A stretch of DNA of 47,818 bases from Deltaproteobacteria bacterium (lineage in GTDB: Bacteria > SAR324 > NAC60-12): assembly GCA_002683785.1 (NCBI GenBank), contig NYUB01000030.1, positions 59,066 through 106,883 on the forward strand, in the 5' to 3' direction. How positions within the stretch are numbered: the stretch's first letter is position 1; the number at the start of each line of letters is the position of its first letter. The notes beneath the pieces are model-generated. The model was not told where the DNA came from. It saw only the letters and a program-made list of their open reading frames with translations, and made no database searches. Position numbers and translations under genes: made by a program. Shown one piece after another: positions 26,791 to 34,990 of the stretch.

Positions 26791-27288
26791 TCAGTTTTTC
26801 AGAATTCCTTTAACGGAATAGGCTATCACTGCAGCAACCTGTTCGGGTGAACGGCAAACGGCATCAGCAGCAGCATCGATTTCCTTCAAAGCATGATCGT
26901 GTTCTTCGTCATGGAGAATGATGATTGATTTGTTAAAGGCGTGAGCGATACCTGCTTCATAGGCGGCATTCCACTGCTTGTATTTTTTGCCAAATCGGAC
27001 TACCACGATATCAGCCTCCTGGATCAGTTTTCTCCTTCGGATACCGTTCAATCCTGCACCTTTTTGGTCATGCCAGAAGCGATCACTTTCTGAGCCCAGG
27101 AGTATTGCTCCACAATCGTCACTATTTTCATGAACTGTATTAGGTTCTGAAAATAAGATAGGAACCTGATACGTATTCAGTACATCCTTGATTTGTTCAC
27201 GCCAATCGGTGTGGATTTCTCCTGAAAGGTAGACATTCCAGGGGTTTCCAGGTTCGTTCTTCAGCTCTGTATCTTTTTTTACTCTCAT
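26791..27288 (-). CDS. YtoQ-family protein
   Basis: The start is set at the internal Met (MRVKKDTELK), giving 165 aa, because the first 88 residues of the longer ORF have no counterpart in the family and look non-coding. The core matches Bacillus YtoQ from start to end: WNVYLSGEIHTDWREQIK, a middle with IRRRKLIQEADIVVVRFGKKYKQWN, then AAYEAGIAHAFNKSIIIL and HALKEIDAAADAV. The fold resembles nucleoside 2-deoxyribosyltransferases and TIR-like domains, but no activity is established. It is divergent from fliG. Confidence 0.8.
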   Translation of the reverse strand: MRVKKDTELKNEPGNPWNVYLSGEIHTDWREQIKDVLNTYQVPILFSEPNTVHENSDDCGAILLGSESDRFWHDQKGAGLNGIRRRKLIQEADIVVVRFGKKYKQWNAAYEAGIAHAFNKSIIILHDEEHDHALKEIDAAADAVCRSPEQVAAVIAYSVKGILKN

Positions 27289-27770
27289 TCTTGGTGCATC
27301 TTTGTGGGTTGTGAAAACAATTTTCTGAGATGAGTTAATTCGATAATTAGAAGGCTTTAGAGATAGAAAATAATTTCTACCAAATCGACTAAAGCGTTCC
27401 AGATTCTCTCTCATAGTTAAAAAACAGCAATATAGGATAGAGGTCGCAATAACTGCATGCAAGTCGGTCATGGAAACTTCGAGAACACTTTTTGAAAAGA
27501 AACTGGAAGTCTGAATTTCATGGTGTAAGCTATGTTTTCTTACGAGAATCAATCCAATAAATGTTTACAATATTTTCTTTCCCAAGCATTCAAAAGATCT
27601 ATTTTGAAGGGTTCCAGGGTAAGGGAAAACATGTTTTTCAAAACTTTTCGAACAATATGCAGATGGTGCTACGAGAATTGCATATGTGTTCAAACCTGGA
27701 ATTCCATTCAGCAGGGGAATCTGAGAAGGGATGATCCAGCCTTGATGATGAACCAAGATGAGAAAAAAGT
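27289..27770. other. Gene-poor interval between ytoQ and fliG
   Basis: I see no supportable gene in these 482 nt. The minus-strand N-terminal extension of the YtoQ ORF and the plus-strand 80-aa ORF ending at 27774 both have erratic composition (WCYENCICVQTW) and no family resemblance. No sigma-54 type GG-N10-GC promoter was found before fliG. The interval presumably holds the divergent promoters. Confidence 0.4.
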
Positions 27771-28781
27771 ATGAGTGTTGGTAAACTGACCGGACCCAAA
27801 AAAGCAGCGATTCTTCTCTTAGCACTTGGTGAAGATGCAGCAGCGGAAGTGTTGAAAAACCTTGAGGAAGTTGAAATCCAGCAGGTGGGTTATTTCATGA
27901 CACGATTTACGGATATTTCTCCTGAAGAAGTAGATATCGTGCTGGAAGAATTTTATCGAAATTCAGTGACCCAGGAAGAAGGAGTGAATATCAATGCCTC
28001 CCCAGATTTTGTCCGTAATGCTCTGAATAAGGCGGTTGGACCGGATCGAGCCAAAGAATTGTCAGACAACCTTAGTGCGACAGGAGAGGATGCAGGACTG
28101 GATGCATTGAGATTTATTGAACCCGTAATGATTTCGAACTATATCCGGAATGAACATCCTCAGACCATCGCCCTGGTTCTTTCCTACCTGAACAACCTTG
28201 AGCAGGCTTCAACTGTGTTGAGGACTCTTCCTGAAAGCGTGCAGGCTGATGTGGTCTATAGGATGGCAGTGATGGAAAGCATTCCCCCAGGAGTTGTTCA
28301 GGAAATGAATGATGTGCTGACGGAGGAAATGAAGGCTGCGGGAAGTGGAGGTGCTAAAGTGGGTGGTGTGGAACCGGTAGCAGAAATTTTGAACTCCGTT
28401 GACAAGGCAACGGAAACTCGGATTCTTTCAACCATTGAAGAATCAAATCCGGATCTTGCTGAACAGATTCGCGAACTGATGTTCACTTTCGAAGATCTGG
28501 CTCTTATCGACGCCAAGCAAATGCAAACGGTGATGAAAGACGTGGATCAGGCCGATATGGTTCTTGCCCTGAAGACGGCGAGCGACGCGATCAAAGAACT
28601 CATTTTCAGCAGCATGTCCACCCGTGCTGCGGAGATGGTTCGTGATGATTTAGAAAACCTTGGACCTGTAAAAGTTTCTGACGTAGAAACAGCTCAACAG
28701 AAAATCATCAAAGTCGTTAAAAAGCTTGAAGAAGATGGTACAATTGTTATTGCTGGTGCAGGAGGAGGAGATGTGGTATAA
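27771..28781 (+). CDS. fliG: Flagellar motor switch protein FliG
   Basis: This 336-aa protein has all three FliG domains. The N domain (KKAAILLLALGEDAAAEVLKNL) anchors to the MS ring. The middle domain has the EHPQTIALVLSYL motif that binds FliM. The C domain (MFTFEDLALIDAKQMQTV, SSMSTRAAEMVRDDLENLGPV) carries the charged residues that interact with the stator MotA. The charge pattern R-x5-RDD-x4-GPV is intact, so it should be functional. The gene stands alone here without fliF, fliH or fliI, which is unusual, and is followed by a terminator. The C-terminal tail is Gly-rich (GAGGGDVV). Confidence 0.96.
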   Translation: MSVGKLTGPKKAAILLLALGEDAAAEVLKNLEEVEIQQVGYFMTRFTDISPEEVDIVLEEFYRNSVTQEEGVNINASPDFVRNALNKAVGPDRAKELSDNLSATGEDAGLDALRFIEPVMISNYIRNEHPQTIALVLSYLNNLEQASTVLRTLPESVQADVVYRMAVMESIPPGVVQEMNDVLTEEMKAAGSGGAKVGGVEPVAEILNSVDKATETRILSTIEESNPDLAEQIRELMFTFEDLALIDAKQMQTVMKDVDQADMVLALKTASDAIKELIFSSMSTRAAEMVRDDLENLGPVKVSDVETAQQKIIKVVKKLEEDGTIVIAGAGGGDVV

Positions 28782-28832
28782 ATATAAGTTTGGTGAAATT
28801 TTCTGCATTTTTTGCTGATAAATTCATCGTTA

Positions 28833-28859
28833 TGTTCCCATTGGGAACAGTTTTGTTTA
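28833..28859 (+). terminator. Rho-independent terminator after fliG
   Basis: TGTTCCC-ATT-GGGAACA makes a 7-bp stem with a 3-nt loop, followed by GTTTTGTTT. It lies 51 nt after the fliG stop and before the csp gene, isolating the two transcripts. Confidence 0.8.
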
Positions 28860-28923
28860 GGTCTGTTATTCGGTGCTATGTCAGCGCAGAGAGCTTCAGA
28901 CCCCATGAAATGAAAGGATAATC

Positions 28924-29124
28924 ATGGCAGTTGGAACGGTAAAATGGTTTAACCCTACCAAGGGATATGGATTCATCCAGCCCGACGGGGGTGGTAGTGA
29001 TGTGTTTGTACATAAAAACGACCTTCACGGGACCTTCATCAACGAAGGCGACCGAGTGGAATTTGAAATCGGTGAGGGACGTAAAGGGCCTGCGGCTCAA
29101 GACGTTCGCAAGCTCACAGATTAA
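28924..29124 (+). CDS. Cold-shock-type nucleic-acid-binding protein
   Basis: This 66-aa CspA-like OB-fold protein has RNP1 KGYGFIQPD and RNP2 DVFVHKND and starts with the canonical GTVKWFNPTKG. It binds single-stranded RNA/DNA as a chaperone. A strong AAAGGATAATC ribosome-binding site precedes the ATG. It is preceded by the fliG terminator and followed by a multi-stem structured 3' region with a T-tract, so it is probably monocistronic. Whether it is cold-induced cannot be told; the leader is short. Confidence 0.95.
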   Translation: MAVGTVKWFNPTKGYGFIQPDGGGSDVFVHKNDLHGTFINEGDRVEFEIGEGRKGPAAQDVRKLTD

Positions 29125-29142
29125 TTTTCCTTCAAACTATAT

Positions 29143-29230
29143 CGGGGTCCCGGCACTTCTTCCGGGTTGTGATCGTGAGGGTTGCGCCTTTCAGGCCCAT
29201 TCTTTTGACCCCGTTCCTTCCTTTTTTTAT
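29143..29230 (+). ncRNA. Structured 3' region of the csp transcript (multi-stem terminator or small RNA)
   Basis: An outer stem CGGGGTC/GACCCCG (29143-29149 with 29207-29213) encloses a hairpin CCCGG/CCGGG (29149-29166, sharing one C) and a smaller hairpin GCCT/AGGC (29186-29196). A T-rich tail, TTCCTTCCTTTTTTT, follows at once. It begins 18 nt after the csp stop. The closed multi-branch form is more elaborate than a simple terminator, so a stable 3'-derived RNA is possible. Confidence 0.5.
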
Positions 29231-29331
29231 ACCACAAAAAAGAATTTCTAGAAAAATTATTTCGAATTTTGAAAGCAATTTTTGGAGTACTGTTCAAGCC
29301 TAGTGAATTAACTTCAAGCCAGGGTGCTTGA

Positions 29332-29511
29332 TTATAGATCGTAAAGTGTTCTTTTGAGGTAATTTCTGACTGAGGGATCCTGTTTCAAAAAATCCATCAG
29401 TTCCTGCATTTCGAGGAGGATCCCGTCTTCCGATTCAAACGGTTGGTTCAGGTCGCATTTGTGCTGAAGTTCCCGAAGTCTTTGCAGGGCGTATTTTTTT
29501 GAAAGTTGCAT
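29332..29511 (-). CDS. 59-aa small helical protein (not in ORF track)
   Basis: On the minus strand the ATG at 29511 opens a 59-aa frame starting MQLSKKYALQRLRELQHKC and ending YLKRTLYDL. It is strongly helical and charged, with regular Leu spacing (ILLEMQELMDFLKQDPSV), and has no membrane segment. GAAAGAG precedes the ATG as a weak ribosome-binding site. It is one residue under the track cut-off. It lies downstream of the 184-aa exported protein on the same strand with a 43-nt gap, so the two may form one unit. No family is recognised. Confidence 0.55.
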   Translation of the reverse strand: MQLSKKYALQRLRELQHKCDLNQPFESEDGILLEMQELMDFLKQDPSVRNYLKRTLYDL

Positions 29512-29554
29512 ACTCTTTCATCTTCAACTTCAATGCCAAGATAGGAAAAGAGTC

Positions 29555-30109
29555 TCATTGACTGCGAAGCTTCTCACGTTTTTGAAGTTGAATCTGGAAA
29601 TCCTGGAAACCTACAGCCCAGAGTGGTTCCTGCTTCCACCTGTAATTTTGTTTAAAAAACAATCTTAATTGATTCAGGATGCAGGATTTGATTTTTCCTG
29701 GCGAAGGTCCCTGAGAATTAGCGATACGCATACATTTTTTGATAAGCCGTTCAGCAGTGATATCTCGAATGGTAAGGTACTGAAAAGCGGCATGGGTTAC
29801 GATCAATTCTACAGAAAGAAAGAGGTGTGTCTGACCATCCTTGAGTAATTCACGGAATTTACTGAACATGAACGACCGATATCCATGCGGTTTCATAGGT
29901 CTTTTCAGCACATCCTGATAACGTGATTTTTCTTCAACACCTTTCAGGAGGACGCAGCTTTGAATTTCATGGGGGGTTGTCCAGATTTCGTGGCATTCTT
30001 CAAGATTTCCTGCAGAAGCATGATCACTGAGAAGAAGAATTACTCCCCATAAAACAATCATGAAGGGATAATTGAAAAATGTTTTGTAAAATGATGCTAA
30101 GGTTTTCAA
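29555..30109 (-). CDS. Exported protein of unknown function, Cys-containing
   Basis: This 184-aa product has an N-terminal hydrophobic segment, PFMIVLWGVILLLSDHASAG, that reads as a signal peptide cleaved after ASA near residue 33. The mature region is helical and basic, with four Cys residues (CHEIW, SCVLLKG, KKCMRI, KSCILN), spaced as if for two disulfides in the periplasm. No family is recognised. It is divergent from the acetyltransferase gene and upstream of the 59-aa ORF. Confidence 0.6.
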   Translation of the reverse strand: MKTLASFYKTFFNYPFMIVLWGVILLLSDHASAGNLEECHEIWTTPHEIQSCVLLKGVEEKSRYQDVLKRPMKPHGYRSFMFSKFRELLKDGQTHLFLSVELIVTHAAFQYLTIRDITAERLIKKCMRIANSQGPSPGKIKSCILNQLRLFFKQNYRWKQEPLWAVGFQDFQIQLQKREKLRSQ

Positions 30110-30264
30110 ATGGATAATGTGTGTTGTGTTTGTAGTGGCATAAGAAATGATGCAGATCCAGGATTAACGATACTTTGTTATTCTGGAAAGAAATGCAGGT
30201 TCCGACCCTTCAAGATCCAAGATGTTCAGCCCAAATAAATAAACAAAAACAAACAGGTCTCTAG

Positions 30265-30993
30265 ATGAAAAATCCTACCAATGAATGGAAACAAACGGTT
30301 GGGTTTTCAGTTGAAACCTGGAGTTCTGTAGGGCTTCCGGATGCTGAACCCCTGAATGGATATTTTTCTCGAATGGAAAGGTTGAGGAAGGATCACCCCC
30401 TTGAAGAACTCTTTCATGCCTTCACAAGGAGTCAGGATGAAGAACGCTGGACTTACCTGCCCTATGGGCCCTTCAAGAATTTCCCATCATTTGAAACATG
30501 GATCAATGAATTTGCTCTAAGCGAGGATCCATTCTTTTATCTGATTTTCTCTAGTGATTCTCGAGAACCCCTTGGGTTATCATCTTATACGAGAATCGAT
30601 CCAGAGAACGGCGTGATAGAGGTGGGACATATCCATTTTTCCAAAGGGTTACAAAAGCATGCTGCTGCTACAGAGGCCATGTTCCTGATGATGAAAAACG
30701 CATTCGATATGGGATACCGTCGTTATGAATGGAAATGTGACTCTTTGAATCAACCATCCTGTCGTGCTGCTGAAAGACTTGGTTTTTCATTTGAAGGGAT
30801 TTTTCGCCAGGCAAGAATTTATAAAGGACGCAACCGAGACACCATATGGTTTTCGATCATTGATCAAGAATGGCCAGGACTTCAAAGAGTATTTCAACAA
30901 TGGTTGGCGCCCCAGAACTTTGACGAAAAAGGTCGACAAAAAATATCCCTGACTCAATTGACCCTGCCGATAATCAAAGCACGGACATCCTGA
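30265..30993 (+). CDS. GNAT-family N-acetyltransferase (RimJ/RimL-like)
   Basis: This 242-aa protein has an Acetyltransf_3-type fold: EPLGLSSYTRIDPENGVIEVGHIHFS forms the central strands. MFLMMKNAFDMGYRRYEWKCDSLNQPSCRAAERLGFSFEGIFRQA is the acetyl-CoA and C-terminal motif typical of RimJ/RimL enzymes. An N-terminal 50-residue region (ERLRKDHPLEELFHAF) is characteristic of a subgroup acting on small molecules or N termini of unknown identity. It converges with the flavoenzyme gene. Confidence 0.85.
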   Translation: MKNPTNEWKQTVGFSVETWSSVGLPDAEPLNGYFSRMERLRKDHPLEELFHAFTRSQDEERWTYLPYGPFKNFPSFETWINEFALSEDPFFYLIFSSDSREPLGLSSYTRIDPENGVIEVGHIHFSKGLQKHAAATEAMFLMMKNAFDMGYRRYEWKCDSLNQPSCRAAERLGFSFEGIFRQARIYKGRNRDTIWFSIIDQEWPGLQRVFQQWLAPQNFDEKGRQKISLTQLTLPIIKARTS

Positions 30994-31007
30994 AAAAATC
31001 AGGTTTT
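30989..31007 (+). terminator. Short terminator between convergent genes
   Basis: CCTGA-AAAAA-TCAGG overlaps the stop codon of the acetyltransferase gene and is followed by TTTT. The 5-bp stem is weak, but the position between two convergent genes fits. Confidence 0.4.
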
Positions 31008-31018
31008 GATCAAGATAT

Positions 31019-32158
31019 TCAGGAACGTAGCCTTTCCGGTGAAAGGTCAGAGGGGTTGACGCCTAGTGCAGTTACCTCTTCGGGAAATTCTTGTTTTAAG
31101 ACGAGTGACGCAGCTACTCTTGAAAGAGCAGGTGAGGTCTGAATGCCATACCCCCCTTGTCCGGCAAGCCAGAAAAAACCAGGATGGTCCGGGTCGTACC
31201 CAGCAACCGGTGTTTTGTCTGCAACAAAACTTCTCAAACCTGCCCATGTTTTTGAAGCACTTTTTATAGGGAAATCCAATGCCTTTTCGATTCGTTCTAC
31301 TGCCAGGGCGAGGTCCCAGTCCTGCGGTCTGGCATCTTGAGGTTCAACCGGAGTTTCATCTGCTGGTGAACCAAGCAAATGCCCTCCTTCTGGTTTGAAA
31401 TAGAAAGACTCTTCGACATCCACGACCGCTGGCCATGCTCTGCAATTGATGTCATGAGGAGGTTCAAAAAGCATTGCGGTTCTTCTTTTCGGGACAAGAC
31501 TGACAGGAGCAACCCCACAATTTAGAGCAACTTGATCCGCCCAAGCACCTGCGGCATTGATCAAGATTTCGGTATGGATAAGGGTTTTTTCTAAAAAAGC
31601 TTTCCAGCTGTTTCCGTCTTTTTCGGCTTTCAGGAGTTTATGTTCCGTCAAGATTTCTCCGCCGGAGTTACGAATGCCTCTCAAAAATCCCTGATGCAGG
31701 ACATCCACGTCGATATCCTGGGATTCGGGCTCAAGCACTGCTGACGCGAAATAATCCTTCCGGAGGGATGAAACCAATTCCAGGGTCTCTTGCTGATCAA
31801 GCCATTTCACAGTCGGACAAAGTTCTTGAATTTCATGGAAAAAGATTTGAAGTTTCTCCAACTGGTCTTCACGTGCTAACATCAAAACCCCCCTTGGAAG
31901 AATAAGAGGATGATCAGCAAATCCTGCAGGAGGATTTCTAAAGAATTCTCCACTCACTGTGGTCAGGGCGCGAATGACACGATTGCCATAACTCTCTGCA
32001 AAAAGAGCTGCAGAACGACCCGTTGAATGATATCCAGGTTGCTCCTCCATCTCCAACAATAGGACCTTGCCCTGTCCTGAAAGTCGATAAGCAATCGAAG
32101 CTCCTGCGATGCCTGCTCCAATTACCAAAAAATCACATCGATGTCCTTTTTTGACCAT
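31019..32158 (-). CDS. FAD-dependent D-amino acid dehydrogenase, DauA-like
   Basis: This roughly 379-aa flavoenzyme of the DAO family has the dinucleotide motif DFLVIGAGIAGASIAYRL, then YHSTGRSAA, NAAGAWADQVA, VPKRRTAMLF, the KTWAGLRSFV segment and FFWLAGQGGYGIQTSPA. The match along the whole length to Pseudomonas D-arginine dehydrogenase (DauA) as I remember it is close. That enzyme oxidises D-arginine and D-lysine to 2-oxoacids. The His that follows GRSAA in DauA is Leu here, so substrate preference may differ. ATG at 32158 is chosen over an upstream TTG. It lies 37 nt after the SPOR gene on the same strand. Confidence 0.82.
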   Translation of the reverse strand: MVKKGHRCDFLVIGAGIAGASIAYRLSGQGKVLLLEMEEQPGYHSTGRSAALFAESYGNRVIRALTTVSGEFFRNPPAGFADHPLILPRGVLMLAREDQLEKLQIFFHEIQELCPTVKWLDQQETLELVSSLRKDYFASAVLEPESQDIDVDVLHQGFLRGIRNSGGEILTEHKLLKAEKDGNSWKAFLEKTLIHTEILINAAGAWADQVALNCGVAPVSLVPKRRTAMLFEPPHDINCRAWPAVVDVEESFYFKPEGGHLLGSPADETPVEPQDARPQDWDLALAVERIEKALDFPIKSASKTWAGLRSFVADKTPVAGYDPDHPGFFWLAGQGGYGIQTSPALSRVAASLVLKQEFPEEVTALGVNPSDLSPERLRS

Positions 32159-32195
32159 GAAGGGTGGTCGAATCAAATTTTAATGAGCATGGTTT

Positions 32196-33233
32196 TCATT
32201 GTTTCCCAAGACGTATGATGTGTGATTTTTTAAAAATCGACCATTGTCGGGCAAACATATATTTTTGTTTTTTTGCCTCGGATGAAGTTTCAAAAAATCC
32301 CAATCTTATTCGAAATTCAGGTTCTAAAGTTTTGCCGTCAATTTTTCTGGATAAGTAACTAAAATCGCTCATTAGTGCTGCCAAAGCCAGATCCTCTAAG
32401 GCTTTATTTTGTTTCGGATAAACAGGGAATTGAATCACCCACGGTTTGTTTCTGGGTTGTTTCAGGTTGATCAGTTCGCGGGACATTTCGCGTGAATCGG
32501 GAATCACCGACCAGATCCTCCCCTCAATTTGGATGGATTGCCTCAAACGTTGCTGTATCTTCAAACCTTCTTCCAGTGCGTCTTCCGTGTTTTTAAAAAA
32601 ACCAACTCTAACCCGATACCAGTATTTCTTTTCGAATTTTTCTTCGGTTCGATGGAGGTAGGTATAATAGCCTTCATCAATCAAACGTCTGGTCCAACTG
32701 ATTGCTTCAGTGAAATTGTCGGATTTAAACGACCCCAATTGGACCGAATATTTCCCTTGTTTTTTCCTGGAAAGGATGTCTTTACGAGCATCGAGTTCAG
32801 AACGGAATTGGATCCGGATTTTATCCCCGACTAGCGCCCATTCCCAATCTCGAGAAGTCTCAGGAGTGAGTGGAAGATTAATTTTCAGGTGGTTCTGCAG
32901 CACCAGAATCATCCACTGATCCAGAGGTTGTTCATTAATGTGTTGGTCGAATATATTGAAATAAGAATCTCCTGCTTCAACCAAAGCAGAACGGTTGGTC
33001 ATTGCAATTGGTTCAGAAGAATTTTCTGCAATGCTCTTATTGTCTGTGGAACTGATCGAAGTCTCATCAATTAGATCTATTCCGTCTTCTTCCCACTGCA
33101 GGGTTTGCCTGACCATGACCTCCTGTTGGAGATCGTAGGTTTGGATTCTGACCAGGCGATAGGCTGTAAATGTCAGTAGAATCACTCCTGACCAAATGAA
33201 GATCAGCAGTGTCCAGGAAACATTCTTGTTCAC
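32196..33233 (-). CDS. Membrane-anchored protein with two SPOR-like domains
   Basis: This 345-aa protein has one N-terminal membrane span (WTLLIFIWSGVILLTFTAYRL, residues 6-26) and a predicted periplasmic body. About residues 140-225 form a SPOR domain (YSVQLGSFKSDNFTEAISW, YWYRVRVGFFKNTEDALEEG), and residues 265-345 a second, more diverged one (WVIQFPVYPKQNKALEDL, FRIRLGFFETSSEA). SPOR domains bind glycan strands lacking stem peptides at division septa. It is divergent from lysA and may be co-transcribed with the flavoenzyme gene. Confidence 0.8.
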   Translation of the reverse strand: MNKNVSWTLLIFIWSGVILLTFTAYRLVRIQTYDLQQEVMVRQTLQWEEDGIDLIDETSISSTDNKSIAENSSEPIAMTNRSALVEAGDSYFNIFDQHINEQPLDQWMILVLQNHLKINLPLTPETSRDWEWALVGDKIRIQFRSELDARKDILSRKKQGKYSVQLGSFKSDNFTEAISWTRRLIDEGYYTYLHRTEEKFEKKYWYRVRVGFFKNTEDALEEGLKIQQRLRQSIQIEGRIWSVIPDSREMSRELINLKQPRNKPWVIQFPVYPKQNKALEDLALAALMSDFSYLSRKIDGKTLEPEFRIRLGFFETSSEAKKQKYMFARQWSIFKKSHIIRLGKQ

Positions 33234-33298
33234 GAATGAGAGGAGATGAAGTATTTTGTCATGCCATATCTATCAACCTGATCAGAAACAGGAAGTCA

Positions 33299-34555
33299 AT
33301 GGAAGTGAGTGAGGGACTACTTTATCTGGGTGGCATTTCAGCAGATTCACTGCTCGAACGTTTTGGCTCACCCCTTTACGTCTATGAGAAGGATGTGCTG
33401 ATCAACCGCTTCAGGAAGATGATTAACTGCTTTCCGTCTGATGAAGTAGACATTCATTATGCCATGAAAGCAAATTACAATCCATCCCTGCTGAATCTTC
33501 TTCGTGTGGAAGGGGCTTGCATTGACGCCGTCTCAATGGGAGATGTTCAGATGGCATTGGAGGTAGGATTTCAACCTCAGCAGATACTTTTCACAGGCAA
33601 TAACTCCCGATTTTCCGAGATTGAATTCAGTATGGAAAGGGGAGTCCCCGTCAATCTTGGCTCTCTTGATCTGTTGCAGCAATATGCGATCCGATATCCT
33701 GGAACCTCAGTTTCTATCCGTGTTAATCCAGGCATGGGTGCAGGTCACCATGCTCACTGTATCACCGGAGGACCTGACTCCAAATTCGGGATCTACCAGG
33801 ATCGTTTGAATGATGCATTACGCATCTCGGAAACCCACAGCCTGAAAATCACTGGCATACACTCACACATTGGTACTGGAATCCGAAAAACCGAGGCAAT
33901 GCTTGAAGCAATGGATCTGATTCTTGATGCTGCAAAAAGGTTCCCGGATCTAGAGTTTGTTGATTTCGGAGGAGGATTCGATATTCCCTATCGTGATTCG
34001 GATGAAGAACTGGATCTTGAAGAATTGGGCCAGTGTATGCGTCAACGTTTTGAGCAATTCTGTCGGGATTACGGTAGTGTTTTGAAGATGAAAATCGAAC
34101 CTGGTCGATTCATCATTGGGCCTGCAGGAACTTTATTGGCAACCGTCACCAATCTCACTGAAACACCGGCAAAAAGGTTTGTCGGCTTGGACACGGGATT
34201 CAATCATTTGGTCCGTCCTATCATGTATGGTTCTTACCATCGTATTGTCAATGCTTCACGGATGAATGACCCTACTCAGGAAGTTGCAGTAGCCGGGAAT
34301 ATCTGCGAAAGCGGAGATGTTTTTACGCGTGATTTGGAAAATTCTACTCGGACGTTGGGAATTCCCCAATTGGGTGATTGTATAGCAATCTTAGATACCG
34401 GGGCGTATGGCTTATCAATGGGGTCTCAATATAATCTTCGCGAACTGCCAGAAGAAGTGTTGGTGAGTGGAGGGGATGCAATTGTGATTCGACGTAGACA
34501 AACTTTCAAAGATTTAATTCAGAACTTTAATTGGTTTGATGAAAAAAGATTTTAA
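33299..34555 (+). CDS. lysA: Diaminopimelate decarboxylase
   Basis: The start is taken at ATG 33299, after ACAGGAAG; the longer tracked ORF would overlap the divergent SPOR gene. The 418-aa fold-type III PLP decarboxylase has the PLP Lys in IHYAMKANYNPSLL, the His in GIHSHIGTGI, the phosphate loop DFGGGFDIPY, and KIEPGRFIIG. The substrate-binding CESGDVF and AYGLSMGSQYN complete the DapDC signature. It makes L-lysine from meso-diaminopimelate. No other lysine genes are adjacent. Confidence 0.92.
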   Translation: MEVSEGLLYLGGISADSLLERFGSPLYVYEKDVLINRFRKMINCFPSDEVDIHYAMKANYNPSLLNLLRVEGACIDAVSMGDVQMALEVGFQPQQILFTGNNSRFSEIEFSMERGVPVNLGSLDLLQQYAIRYPGTSVSIRVNPGMGAGHHAHCITGGPDSKFGIYQDRLNDALRISETHSLKITGIHSHIGTGIRKTEAMLEAMDLILDAAKRFPDLEFVDFGGGFDIPYRDSDEELDLEELGQCMRQRFEQFCRDYGSVLKMKIEPGRFIIGPAGTLLATVTNLTETPAKRFVGLDTGFNHLVRPIMYGSYHRIVNASRMNDPTQEVAVAGNICESGDVFTRDLENSTRTLGIPQLGDCIAILDTGAYGLSMGSQYNLRELPEEVLVSGGDAIVIRRRQTFKDLIQNFNWFDEKRF

Positions 34556-34614
34556 ATTGTTTTTGTTCCAGTACGTTTTCGTTTGACCAAGCCACGCAAG
34601 GCCTTCGCAGTTAG

Positions 34615-34740
34615 TCAAAACCAGTCTGGAAGGCCGAGTCGAGGTCCAAAATAATAATTGAATCCGACCCAAACTATCAGGAAAACTCCAGCAAGTACCC
34701 AAGCCATCAACGTCATGAAATCCCAGTCATTTATTGTCAT
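34615..34740 (-). CDS. 41-aa membrane protein, second of two overlapping tiny genes
   Basis: From ATG 34740 the product is 41 aa with a single membrane helix (LMAWVLAGVFLIVWVGFNYY) and a short tail ending GLPDWF. The tracked 70-aa version begins upstream in another gene's frame; the shorter start is preferred because a separate ORF occupies that stretch. The start overlaps the end of the preceding 39-aa ORF by 14 nt. No family is recognised. It converges with lysA. Confidence 0.45.
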   Translation of the reverse strand: MTINDWDFMTLMAWVLAGVFLIVWVGFNYYFGPRLGLPDWF

Positions 34741-34846
34741 TTTTAAACTGGGTGAAGATGTCTGACTGTACTTTACGGAGTTGTTCGTCCTTTCCACTTT
34801 TCGCAGCTTGGACCAACTTGTAGGCAAAAAATCGTGAAAAATTCAT
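34727..34846 (-). CDS. 39-aa basic helical protein, first of two overlapping tiny genes (not in ORF track)
   Basis: From ATG 34846 the product is 39 aa, starting MNFSRFFAYKLVQAAKSGKD and ending FKNDNK. It is basic and helical and has no membrane span. ACAGGTT before the ATG is a modest ribosome-binding site. It lies in the 435-nt gap between lysA and the reductase gene and overlaps the next ORF by 14 nt, which suggests translational coupling. No family is recognised. Confidence 0.45.
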   Translation of the reverse strand: MNFSRFFAYKLVQAAKSGKDEQLRKVQSDIFTQFKNDNK

Positions 34847-34990
34847 AACCTGTAAAATGTTGGAGGTGTAAAAACTACCCTTTCATACGCCTCGCTCATT
34901 AAATTGGTTTTATGCTTTTCTGATTATTCAGATTTAAATGCCTCGTTTGAACCATGAAATAAGAAAAAACTAAGCCAGGATTTAAACACT

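Noticed and set aside
27289-27552. N-terminal 88-residue extension of the YtoQ ORF
   Set aside because: It has no counterpart in YtoQ proteins as I know them and looks non-coding; the internal Met gives the normal family length.
27532-27774. Plus-strand 80-aa ORF overlapping the start of fliG
   Set aside because: Its composition is erratic (clusters of Cys and Trp), with no family resemblance and no good start signal; the apparent ATGA overlap with fliG is most likely chance.
34514-34702. Minus-strand 62-aa ORF overlapping the end of lysA
   Set aside because: It overlaps both lysA and the 41-aa membrane ORF and has an irregular composition.
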